From assembly GCA_037134755.1 (NCBI GenBank), contig JBAXLO010000272.1, forward strand, positions 1-5,466: a stretch of 5,466 bases of DNA, written 5' to 3'. The notes beneath the pieces were generated by a model. The model was not told where the DNA came from. It searched no databases and saw nothing but the letters and a program-made list of their open reading frames with translations. The position numbers and the translations under genes were made by a program. Source of the stretch: JBAXLO01 sp037134755. Its GTDB lineage: Bacteria; Bacteroidota; Bacteroidia; Bacteroidales; JACABE01. Position 1 is the stretch's first letter; each line of letters begins with the position of its first letter. This document shows positions 1 through 5,466 of this stretch, piece after piece.

Positions 1-97
1 GCGGATTAGCTATTAAAATATATTTAACCATTATATCAGGCAATGCATTTGTTTGATAAATAGTAGCTAATAATACACTATCCGACAAATAAGGAGA
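1..97. repeat. B 5'-segment repeat, copy in B0
   Basis: Positions 1-97 align without gaps to 2773-2869 with five differences that I can count, in other words about 95 percent identity. The alignment ends abruptly at 97/2869, where B0 continues with more B-type coding sequence while B1 runs into the spacer after A2. The right edge of the window (about 5396-5466) holds a third, more diverged copy. Confidence 0.8.
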
Positions 98-283
98 TTT
101 ACTTATCAAATCGGCATACAATTCATAAGTGTCCCATGAATAAGCATATTTCACCTTCTGAAGTAAACCTTGGGTATTGCCACCATCAACCCATATATCA
201 TGTATTAATTGTGCCGTATTCATTTGGATTGTATTTTTACCTTTATTATCTCCTATTAGAGGAAAGATACAGATAGAGGTCAT
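1..283 (-). CDS. Partial, 5'-truncated copy of the B-type T9SS surface protein (B0)
   Basis: The frame is open from an ATG at 283-281 to the left edge, giving 94 residues and continuing outside the window. The ATG overlaps the TGA stop of A1 (280-282) as ATGA, so translational coupling is possible. Residues about 66-94, from S-P-Y-L-S-D-S-V to I-A-N-P, match the start of B1 and the visible start of B2. Residues about 1-65 have no counterpart in B1, so this copy reaches further upstream into the ancestral B gene. There is no signal peptide: the N-terminus M-T-S-I-C-I-F-P-L-I-G is followed by polar helical sequence. I recognise the S-P-Y-L-S-D plus L-P-D-I-M pattern as part of a helical region near the C-terminus of long Bacteroidota surface proteins; its function is unknown. 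It could be a non-exported remnant or a coupled short gene. The start is moderately certain, the coding frame more so. Confidence 0.6.
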   Translation of the reverse strand, partial: MTSICIFPLIGDNKGKNTIQMNTAQLIHDIWVDGGNTQGLLQKVKYAYSWDTYELYADLISKSPYLSDSVLLATIYQTNALPDIMVKYILIANP

Positions 284-1809
284 TCTTTCACCAAACTCAC
301 TTCCCCCTTTATCATTCCTTTTTCTTTTACTATAACTTTATAAAGTCCTGCTTTAAGATGTTGAATACTTAGTTTTGTTTGTGATGAACCTTTTGCAATC
401 TTTTCTTCATACACTATTTGCCCAAGCATATTATATATATGTATGTCTCCTTCTTCTTTTAGTTGAGAATAAGCTATAGTTGTTTGGTTGATAGCGGGAT
501 TAGGAAAAACTCTTATATCCTCTGTTTTTGTATTATGTATTTCATTTATCCCTGTTGGCTCGCAACCGGGTGCATATCCATTGCTATCTGTTTTCATTAT
601 CCATATTTGTTGAGTAGGGGTTAATGAAAAACTTGTTACATAGCCACAAGCTGTAATACTCCCATCTGAGTTTAGCACATTATCATATAAATAATTTTCA
701 TCCGCATAATTATTTGAATAAGAATATTCCCTACGCCATAAACTATCCCCGTTTGTACTAAATTTTAATATAAGAGTAGAATAAAAATAATTAATATCAT
801 GTGAAATACATGTCCCCATAATCATAAAATCATTATTGGGTAATATTTGTATTTTATTAATATTATTATCTGCTCTTATTGTATCAAACATCTTATTCCA
901 TATCTGTGTACCATCAGGTGAATATTTAATTACATTTATACGACCCAACCAATCACTATTTCCAGAATACGTATAAGTTGAATATCCTAAAGCTACTATA
1001 TAATTGCTATCTTTTGTAATAGCAAAAGCAGCGCCTCCATCATGCTGGCTACTATTGCCAAGATATTTTATCCATACTAAATCACCAATACTATCGGACT
1101 TTAATAAAAAGGGTCCCCCTAGTCCCGTAGTATATGAACTGTTGTAACCTTCTATTATAAATCCATGATCAGGAGTTTCCTCTATTTGCCAACCATTACT
1201 ATTTGTCCCTGTTGATAAGGTTTTTCTCCATAGTTGATTACCCATACTATCTGTCTTTATTATTAGGATTGCCAATATGTCTGTACCTATCAATCTTTGC
1301 CCTACTATAATATACCCATGGTCATGAGTTTCTCTAACTTGGTTTATTGCTTCCCATATAGTATCATGAGAAATAATTTTTGTTAATATATTATTCATGC
1401 TACTATCGAACAACATAATAAAATGCTTTTTTATAGGATTGTAGCTAGTATCATGAACAGAAGTAATATCTCCGATATTGCAAAACCCTTCATTATGTGT
1501 TTTGATAAAAGCTCCCCATCCAGTATAATAATTAGTATCCGCTTGTACATATTTTTTTATTATTTCAAAATTATTGCCATTTGAATCAATTTTTGCAAAA
1601 TATAAACTTTGGGCATTGGTAATAATATTTGCTGTATCAAATCCTGATATAGTAAGTAAGTAATTACTGCCCTGTTTTACAATACCTGTTGCTACAAAAG
1701 AAGCACTGTGTATATTGCCATAAGGTGAGATTGCTTTACTAAAGGAATTGGATTGGCTAAAACAAGTTAAATTAAGTAGAATCAGATATATTATAATAGT
1801 TTTTTTCAT
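280..1809 (-). CDS. Secreted beta-propeller-like protein with T9SS type A sorting domain (A1)
   Basis: This is a complete 509-residue protein. Residues 1-19 form a Sec signal (M-K-K, hydrophobic stretch, end at C-F-S-Q). C16 lacks a good lipobox, so signal peptidase I cleavage is more likely. Seven imperfect repeats follow at about 36-80, 100-140, 157-195, 208-246, 261-304, 318-358 and 374-414. Each has a D/N-x-G/N-[FY]-I-x-x-G strand, then I-x-K-x-D-S-x-G, and four end in W (194, 246, 304, 358). I infer a seven-bladed beta-propeller. Residues 432-509 are a T9SS type A sorting domain: F-P-N-P-A at 434-438, I-Y-N-M-L-G at 458-463, K-A-G-L-Y near 486-490. It should be exported through the outer membrane and the domain cleaved. 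No catalytic motif is visible, so ligand binding or adhesion is only a guess. C388 and C416 are conserved in A2 and could form a disulfide. The ATG is followed by a lysine-rich start and preceded by A-rich DNA, as usual in this phylum. Confidence 0.93.
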   Translation of the reverse strand: MKKTIIIYLILLNLTCFSQSNSFSKAISPYGNIHSASFVATGIVKQGSNYLLTISGFDTANIITNAQSLYFAKIDSNGNNFEIIKKYVQADTNYYTGWGAFIKTHNEGFCNIGDITSVHDTSYNPIKKHFIMLFDSSMNNILTKIISHDTIWEAINQVRETHDHGYIIVGQRLIGTDILAILIIKTDSMGNQLWRKTLSTGTNSNGWQIEETPDHGFIIEGYNSSYTTGLGGPFLLKSDSIGDLVWIKYLGNSSQHDGGAAFAITKDSNYIVALGYSTYTYSGNSDWLGRINVIKYSPDGTQIWNKMFDTIRADNNINKIQILPNNDFMIMGTCISHDINYFYSTLILKFSTNGDSLWRREYSYSNNYADENYLYDNVLNSDGSITACGYVTSFSLTPTQQIWIMKTDSNGYAPGCEPTGINEIHNTKTEDIRVFPNPAINQTTIAYSQLKEEGDIHIYNMLGQIVYEEKIAKGSSQTKLSIQHLKAGLYKVIVKEKGMIKGEVSLVKE

Positions 1810-1824
1810 TTTTAGAAGTTTAAA

Positions 1825-1862
1825 TACTGAGCAAAGTTAATAAAAAATAACTTTGCTCAGTA
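1825..1862 (-). terminator. Perfect 15-bp inverted repeat between B1 and A1 (candidate terminator or regulatory hairpin)
   Basis: The arms TACTGAGCAAAGTTA (1825-1839) and TAACTTTGCTCAGTA (1848-1862) are perfectly complementary around an 8-base A/T loop. It lies 20 bases after the B1 stop in the direction of transcription and 15 bases before the A1 start. On the minus strand the stem is followed by only a short T-rich stretch (TTTAAACTT), so a classical U-tailed terminator is not certain. It could instead shape the 5' leader of A1, or protect the B1 transcript end. The same structure recurs between B2 and A2. Confidence 0.5.
1832..1839 (-). promoter_or_regulatory. Possible Bacteroidota -7 promoter element for A1
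   Basis: Read on the minus strand this is TAACTTTG, matching the Bacteroidota primary-sigma -7 consensus TAnnTTTG. It ends 22 bases before the A1 ATG, which would leave a leader of roughly 15-20 bases. I see no convincing TTTG -33 element at the expected distance. Because the site is in a palindrome arm, the same motif also occurs on the plus strand at 1848-1855, which weakens the call. Confidence 0.25.
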
Positions 1863-1882
1863 AATTAATTTATTATTAAAAT

Positions 1883-2860
1883 TTAATTTTTAATAAATTT
1901 CCCACTCTTTATTGGTTTACCGTTATTAAAGATTGTGCAAATGTAATTGCCTTTGGCATAATTATTAATTAGCAGCAATTGTTCATCACTTGCTTTATTT
2001 AGTTGTTTTGCATATACGGTTTTACCCATAGCATCAGTTATAGATATACTTAAACCATTAACAGTACCACTTATATTATATGAAATGATTATATATTCAT
2101 TGGCGGGATTAGGATTTATTTTTAAATACGATTCATTTGATAAAAGTTTGTGATCTTTTCTGATCGGTTTAGCCATTTTCAATGTTTCGTCATCATAAGT
2201 ATATATAGGCTCATTATATACAAAATTAGTATCAATGCGCATACGAAGTGCAGTAGCAATAGAGCCGGCTAGGCTTCTATAATTATCAGATAAATCTATT
2301 ATAGCATTTAGATAATATTCAGGAAGATTCTCCAAAGTATCTTCACCCGTTTCTACATTCACTAAAATAGGAATAATCAAACTCATGTTTAGTAAACGAG
2401 TCATCTCTTCCGGTTGTTTTTCAGGGTCAATATTACTTCCGATATTACCAAGTGTAGTGTAAGCTCCATCATAATCCTGTTTACTTATTTGTGCAAACAT
2501 AAGCTCATACTTGCTCTCATTATCGGTTTCGTTACTTAGTAAATCTGTCAGATAATTTAAACTGTTTCCTGTAGTATCTGTCAGATAATAGTTTTTTAAT
2601 AGATTTAAATATGTTTTACGTTGCGAGGTATAATAAGAAACATTTGCTTCTAAAATTTGCCTTGGCGAAACAGTATCGGTTATATAGGACGTTACTTCCT
2701 CAATCCCACCTGGAAACATATCCATACGGTTTTCATATACAACCTGCTGTATATTTTCGTTACACAAAGATTGTGGATTAGCTATTAATATATATTTAAC
2801 CATTATATCGGGCAATACATTTGTTTGATAAATAGTTGCTAATAATACACTATCCGACAA
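1883..2860 (-). CDS. 5'-truncated B-type protein, helical domain plus T9SS type A sorting domain (B1)
   Basis: The frame is open for 325 residues from a TTG at 2860-2858; no in-frame ATG exists between the upstream stop (2903-2905) and the region where homology to B2 begins. Homology to B0 runs back to 2869 (S-P-Y) and stops there, next to the end of A2. Residues 1 to about 225 are mostly alpha-helical by composition and include L-P-D-I-M-V-K-Y-I-L-I-A-N-P (16-29), M-F-P-G-G-I-E-E-V (48-56) and S-P-R-Q-I-L-E-A-N (65-73), which I recognise as a helical region of long Bacteroidota surface proteins without known function. Residues 246-325 are a T9SS type A sorting domain: N-P-N-P-A (249-253), I-T-D-A-M-G-K (274-280), Y-A-K-G-N-Y (301-306). 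No signal peptide is present, so the product could not enter the T9SS as it stands. Most likely it is a duplicated 3' gene fragment with a preserved frame; a non-ATG start or downstream expression with A2 is the alternative. Confidence 0.7.
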   Translation of the reverse strand: MSDSVLLATIYQTNVLPDIMVKYILIANPQSLCNENIQQVVYENRMDMFPGGIEEVTSYITDTVSPRQILEANVSYYTSQRKTYLNLLKNYYLTDTTGNSLNYLTDLLSNETDNESKYELMFAQISKQDYDGAYTTLGNIGSNIDPEKQPEEMTRLLNMSLIIPILVNVETGEDTLENLPEYYLNAIIDLSDNYRSLAGSIATALRMRIDTNFVYNEPIYTYDDETLKMAKPIRKDHKLLSNESYLKINPNPANEYIIISYNISGTVNGLSISITDAMGKTVYAKQLNKASDEQLLLINNYAKGNYICTIFNNGKPIKSGKFIKN

Positions 2861-2869
2861 ATAAGGAGA
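2773..2869. repeat. B 5'-segment repeat, copy in B1, ending at the duplication junction
   Basis: This is the partner of 1-97. Position 2869 is the last base that matches. The next 26 bases up to the A2 stop (2870-2895) are AT-rich and match neither B0 nor B2 sequence visible here. This marks the breakpoint at which the B1 fragment was joined to the 3' side of A2. Confidence 0.75.
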
Positions 2870-2895
2870 AGCATGAAAAGAAAAATTGTTAATTA

Positions 2896-4434
2896 TTAAT
2901 TCTTAATTAAGGTATTCTCCCCCTTTATTATCCCTTTCTCTCTTATTATTACTTTATAAAGTCCTGCTTTATAGTTTTGAATATTTAGGTTTGTTCGCAT
3001 AGAACCTTTTGCAAGTTTATCTTCATACACCATTTGCCCAAGCATATTATATATATATATATATCCTTCCTCCTTTAGTTGTGGATATGCTATTGTTGTT
3101 TGCATTGTTGCAGGATTTGGATAAACCTTTATTTCTACTTTACTTAGTAACATGTTTTGCTCTCCTATACCTGTATAATCACATGCAGGGCTATAACCAT
3201 TGCTATCAGTTTTCATTATCCATATTTGTTCATAAGGAGATAAACTAAAACCATTCACATAGCCACAAGCTGTAATACTTTCATCCGTATTAAGTATATT
3301 ATCAAATAAAAGATTATGATCTCCGAATTCACTTGTATAGTAATATGTTTTACGCCATAAACTATCACCGATTGCATCAAATTTAAATAAAAATGTTGCA
3401 AAGAAGTTTAATGAATCTCTTATCGAATTAGATCCCATTACAATAAAATTATTATTAGGTAATATTTGTATTTTGCTGACATAATAATCATATCTGATAG
3501 TGTCATACATTCTGTTCCATATTTGAGTACCATCCGGTGAATATTTAATAACATTTATACGTGCTAACCATCCTTGATTATTATTAATTGTTGCAGTTGC
3601 ATATCCTAAAGCAACAATATAATTACTATCTTTAGTTATTGCTATAGCAGCATCTCCATCAAGTTGATTTGGATTGCCAAGAATCTTCAACCATTTTAAA
3701 TTACCTGCACTATCTGTTTTTATTATAAAAGGGTCACCATACCCTGTTGTAAATGAACTTCTATAACCACAAATCAAGAATCCATGGTCGGGAGTTTCTT
3801 CTATTTGAACGGCATTCCCATAATAACCGGTTGATATATATGTTTTCCAGAGTTGATTGCCTAAGCTATCGGTTTTAATTATAGGCACATCGCACTCATA
3901 ATCTGATAACTGCCGTGAACCGGTTAATATAAATCCATGATCGGATGTTTCTTTTATTTGTCTTACAGCTTCCCATATTGTATCATGGGGAATAATTTTT
4001 GTCAGTGTATTATTCATACTACTATCGAAAAGCATTATTAAATGTTGTGTTTTTGGATTATAATTAGTGTCCGGTAATACATCAATATCACAAACATAAC
4101 AAAATCCATTATTATGAGTTTTAATAAAAGCTCCCCAATTAGTATAATAATTAGTATCTGCCTGAACATATTTATTCAGTATCTTAAAATTTTCACCTGT
4201 TGAATCAACTTTAGCAAGATAGAGACTTTGTAAGTTATTTACATGAGCAACACTTGCGGTGTCAAATCCAATTAATGAAAGGATATAATTATTGCCCTGT
4301 TTTACTATACCTGTAGCTGTGAAAGAAGCACTAAATACATTTTCAATAGGTGCTATTACTTTACTAAAAGATATATTTTGGCAATAACATGCAAGATTAA
4401 TTACCATAAAAAATACAAAAATTATTTTTTTCAT
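2896..4434 (-). CDS. Secreted beta-propeller-like protein with T9SS type A sorting domain (A2)
   Basis: This is a complete 512-residue paralogue of A1, agreeing at roughly two thirds of positions by eye with only small insertions or deletions (for example near residues 61-70). The signal peptide is at 1-19 (M-K-K-I-I-F-V-F-F-M, ending C-Y-C-Q); the C in N-L-A-C lacks a hydrophobic residue at -3, so a lipoprotein is unlikely. The seven-repeat pattern of A1 is kept, with W at 196, 248, 306 and 360 and I-x-K-T-D-S-x-G at about 185-192 and 237-244. Residues 438-512 form the T9SS type A sorting domain (Y-P-N-P-A at 438-442, I-Y-N-M-L-G at 461-466, K-A-G-L-Y at 489-493). Conserved C390 and C418 match C388 and C416 of A1. 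The gene follows B2 after 73 bases and probably belongs to the same transcription unit or starts from the spacer. It is predicted to be surface-exposed or released; ligand unknown. Confidence 0.93.
   Translation of the reverse strand: MKKIIFVFFMVINLACYCQNISFSKVIAPIENVFSASFTATGIVKQGNNYILSLIGFDTASVAHVNNLQSLYLAKVDSTGENFKILNKYVQADTNYYTNWGAFIKTHNNGFCYVCDIDVLPDTNYNPKTQHLIMLFDSSMNNTLTKIIPHDTIWEAVRQIKETSDHGFILTGSRQLSDYECDVPIIKTDSLGNQLWKTYISTGYYGNAVQIEETPDHGFLICGYRSSFTTGYGDPFIIKTDSAGNLKWLKILGNPNQLDGDAAIAITKDSNYIVALGYATATINNNQGWLARINVIKYSPDGTQIWNRMYDTIRYDYYVSKIQILPNNNFIVMGSNSIRDSLNFFATFLFKFDAIGDSLWRKTYYYTSEFGDHNLLFDNILNTDESITACGYVNGFSLSPYEQIWIMKTDSNGYSPACDYTGIGEQNMLLSKVEIKVYPNPATMQTTIAYPQLKEEGYIYIYNMLGQMVYEDKLAKGSMRTNLNIQNYKAGLYKVIIREKGIIKGENTLIKN
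3048..3064. repeat. TA dinucleotide run inside the A2 sorting-domain coding region
   Basis: Seventeen bases of alternating T and A, encoding Y-I-Y-I-Y around residues 457-463 of A2. The same place in A1 is interrupted (it encodes D-I-H-I-Y). A slip of one repeat unit would shift the frame and remove the last 50 or so residues of the sorting domain. Confidence 0.8.
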
Positions 4435-4448
4435 TTATTATTTATAAA

Positions 4449-4487
4449 TACTGAGCAAAGTTACTAAAAAAATAACTTTGCTCAGTA
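4449..4487 (-). terminator. Perfect 15-bp inverted repeat between B2 and A2 (candidate terminator or regulatory hairpin)
   Basis: The arms are 4449-4463 and 4473-4487, identical in sequence to the arms between B1 and A1, around a 9-base loop. On the minus strand the stem is followed by TTTATAAATAATAA, a weak T-rich tail. The arms are kept exactly while the loop has changed, which suggests the paired structure matters, although two copies are few and recent copying would also explain it. Confidence 0.5.
4456..4463 (-). promoter_or_regulatory. Possible Bacteroidota -7 promoter element for A2
   Basis: Minus-strand TAACTTTG matches TAnnTTTG and ends 21 bases before the A2 ATG, the same placement as in front of A1 to within one base. 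No clear -33 TTTG element is visible upstream, and the palindrome puts the same motif on the other strand at 4473-4480. Confidence 0.25.
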
Positions 4488-4507
4488 AATTAATTTATTA
4501 TTAAAAT

Positions 4508-5466
4508 TTAATTTTTAATAAATTTCCCACTCTTTATTGGTTTACCATTATTAGTGATTGTGCAAATATAATTGCCTTTAGCATAATCTTTAATTATCAG
4601 CAATTGTTCGTCGGTTGTCTTGCTCAGATTTTTCACTAGTAAGGTTCTTCCCATTGCATCGGTAATGAACAATTTAGGTTCGTTAACTATGCCGTTTATA
4701 CTATATGAGACCACTATATACTCATCAGCAGGATTCGGTTTAATTTTTAAATAGTTTTCATCTGCCGGTTTAGTAGTTGTCTTTCTTATAGGTTTTGCCA
4801 TTCGTAAGGTTTCGGGTTCATAAGTATATATAGGCTCATCATAAACAAATTCCTCTTCAAATTGTAAACGAGCTGCTCTGGCTATAGAACCCGGCAAACC
4901 TCTGTTTGTTTCTGATAGTACTATCAATGAATCTTTATCTGTTTGTGGTACATAATCCCAACTATTATCTGTTTCCACTCTAACCAATATAGGAATGATA
5001 CTACTCATTTTATTATAACGTTCTATCTCTTCAGCTTTATTTCTATACTTAACAAGATCGCCGATATTTTCAAGTGTATTAGCAGCTCCCTCATAATCCT
5101 GTTTGCTTAGTTGTGCAAAAACTAGTTCGTATTGGCTTTCAATATCGGTCTCGTTGCTCAACAGATCTGTCAGATTATTTAAACTGTTGCCCGCATTATC
5201 AGCCAGATAATATTTCTTTATTAAATCAAGATAAGTTTTACGTTGTGAAGCATAATAAGAAATATTTGCCTCTAATTGTTGTCTTGGCGAAACAGTATCG
5301 CTTATATAAGAATGTACTTCTTCAATACCTCCCGGAAACATTTGATTTCGGTAGTCGTATACAACCCCTTGTATATAATCATCACTTAAACATTGTTGAT
5401 TAGCTATCAGTATATATTTAACCATTATATCAGGCAATGCATTTGTTTGTTCAATAGCAGCTACCA
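4508..5466 (-). CDS. C-terminal part of B-type T9SS surface protein, start outside window (B2)
   Basis: The frame stays open to the right edge. Upstream of the TTG at 5437-5435 it still encodes V-A-A-I-E-Q-T-N-A, matching L-A-T-I-Y-Q-T-N in B1 and B0, so that TTG is internal and the protein is longer. About 319 residues are visible. Most of it is a helical region with M-F-P-G-G-I-E-E-V and S-P-R-Q-x-L-E-A-N motifs shared with B1, then an F-V-Y-D/N-E-P-I-Y-T-Y linker, then a T9SS type A sorting domain in the last 80 residues (K-P-N-P-A, I-T-D-A-M-G-R, Y-A-K-G-N-Y, ending K-F-I-K-N). B1 and B2 agree at roughly two thirds of positions by eye. B2 may be the full-length parent, possibly a very large exported protein, or one more truncated copy; the window cannot decide. 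It is followed by A2 after 73 bases. Confidence 0.85.
   Translation of the reverse strand, partial: VAAIEQTNALPDIMVKYILIANQQCLSDDYIQGVVYDYRNQMFPGGIEEVHSYISDTVSPRQQLEANISYYASQRKTYLDLIKKYYLADNAGNSLNNLTDLLSNETDIESQYELVFAQLSKQDYEGAANTLENIGDLVKYRNKAEEIERYNKMSSIIPILVRVETDNSWDYVPQTDKDSLIVLSETNRGLPGSIARAARLQFEEEFVYDEPIYTYEPETLRMAKPIRKTTTKPADENYLKIKPNPADEYIVVSYSINGIVNEPKLFITDAMGRTLLVKNLSKTTDEQLLIIKDYAKGNYICTITNNGKPIKSGKFIKN

Larger units (their letters stand above)
1821..1921. repeat. Homogenised B-A spacer block, copy 1
   Basis: This block is almost identical to 4445-4546. Positions 1848-1921 match 4473-4546 without a difference over 74 bases. The remaining part differs only in the hairpin loop, by one substitution and one extra A. 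It covers the end of the B1 coding region (last residues G-K-F-I-K-N), the stop and most of the 73-base gap before A1. The flanking coding regions are far more diverged, so this block is either under constraint or recently copied by gene conversion. Confidence 0.85.
4445..4546. repeat. Homogenised B-A spacer block, copy 2
   Basis: This is the second copy of the block at 1821-1921, covering the end of B2, its stop and most of the gap before A2. The gap between the B stop and the A start is exactly 73 bases in both modules. Similarity falls off sharply on the A side within the last 10-15 bases before the ATG, and gradually on the B side inside the coding region. Confidence 0.85.

Noticed and set aside
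280..1809. A1 and A2 as lipoproteins
   Set aside because: The Cys in the signal peptide (L-N-L-T-C, I-N-L-A-C) has N at -3, and the sequence continues to a typical F-S-Q or Y-C-Q signal peptidase I site; T9SS cargo normally uses signal peptidase I.
1825..1862. Inverted repeat as an insertion-sequence end or attachment site
   Set aside because: No transposase or integrase gene and no target-site duplication are visible, and the palindrome is compact with an 8-9 base loop, which fits a hairpin better.
2860..2905. A2 and B1 as one gene split by a frameshift
   Set aside because: A2 ends with a complete sorting domain and stop, like A1. B1 is in another frame and starts in the middle of a B-type domain, so a duplication junction explains it better than a sequencing error or programmed frameshift.
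3009..3248. Plus-strand open frame of 79 codons
   Set aside because: It lies wholly inside the A2 gene on the opposite strand; composition is what the reverse of the A2 sorting-domain sequence gives (runs of Y-I-Y-I and L), with no recognisable domain or start context.
5113..5403. Plus-strand open frame of 96 codons
   Set aside because: It is antisense to the well-supported B2 helical region, has no homologous counterpart kept at the same place in B1, and shows no recognisable motif.
4508..5437. B2 as a complete 309-residue gene starting at the TTG at 5437
   Set aside because: The same frame is open to the window edge and encodes residues homologous to B1 and B0, so the TTG is an internal leucine codon and the gene is partial.

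Overview
The window is AT-rich (about one third G+C by eye) and every supported gene lies on the minus strand. It comes from a Bacteroidota genome. The evidence is the repeated type IX secretion system (T9SS) type A C-terminal sorting domain (P-N-P-A near its start, I-x-N/D-x-M-G in the middle, K-A/K-G-x-Y near the end), Sec signals ending in F-S-Q or Y-C-Q, and A-rich start regions without a Shine-Dalgarno sequence. I see no tRNA, rRNA, CRISPR array, transposase or phage gene, and no stretch over 100 bases that is not assigned to a gene.

Read in the direction of transcription (right to left), the layout is a repeated two-gene module, here called B then A. B2 (5466 to 4508) is the C-terminal part of a protein whose start lies outside the window. 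A2 (4434 to 2896) is a complete secreted protein of 512 residues. B1 (2860 to 1883) is a shorter C-terminal copy of B2 that begins directly after A2. A1 (1809 to 280) is a complete 509-residue paralogue of A2. B0 (283 to 1, cut by the left edge) is another B copy, which begins in a 4-base overlap with the stop of A1.

A proteins: Sec signal peptide, seven imperfect repeats that I read as a seven-bladed beta-propeller, then a T9SS type A sorting domain. They should be exported across the outer membrane and either anchored on the surface or released. B proteins: an alpha-helical domain of a kind I associate with the C-terminal end of very long Bacteroidota surface proteins, followed by their own sorting domain. 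B1 and B0 have no signal peptide, and B1 has no ATG. They look like 5'-truncated copies made by tandem duplication with two different breakpoints. Their frames are nevertheless undamaged over what can be seen.

Between each B and the next A is a 73-base gap. It sits in a block of about 101 bases that is almost identical in the two copies, although the flanking proteins agree at only about two thirds of positions by eye. The block holds a perfect 15-bp inverted repeat whose arm contains TAACTTTG, a match to the Bacteroidota -7 promoter consensus TAnnTTTG. The most interesting reading is a surface-protein locus that duplicates and exchanges 3' segments by recombination. This is inference, and no biochemical function can be assigned to A or B from sequence alone.
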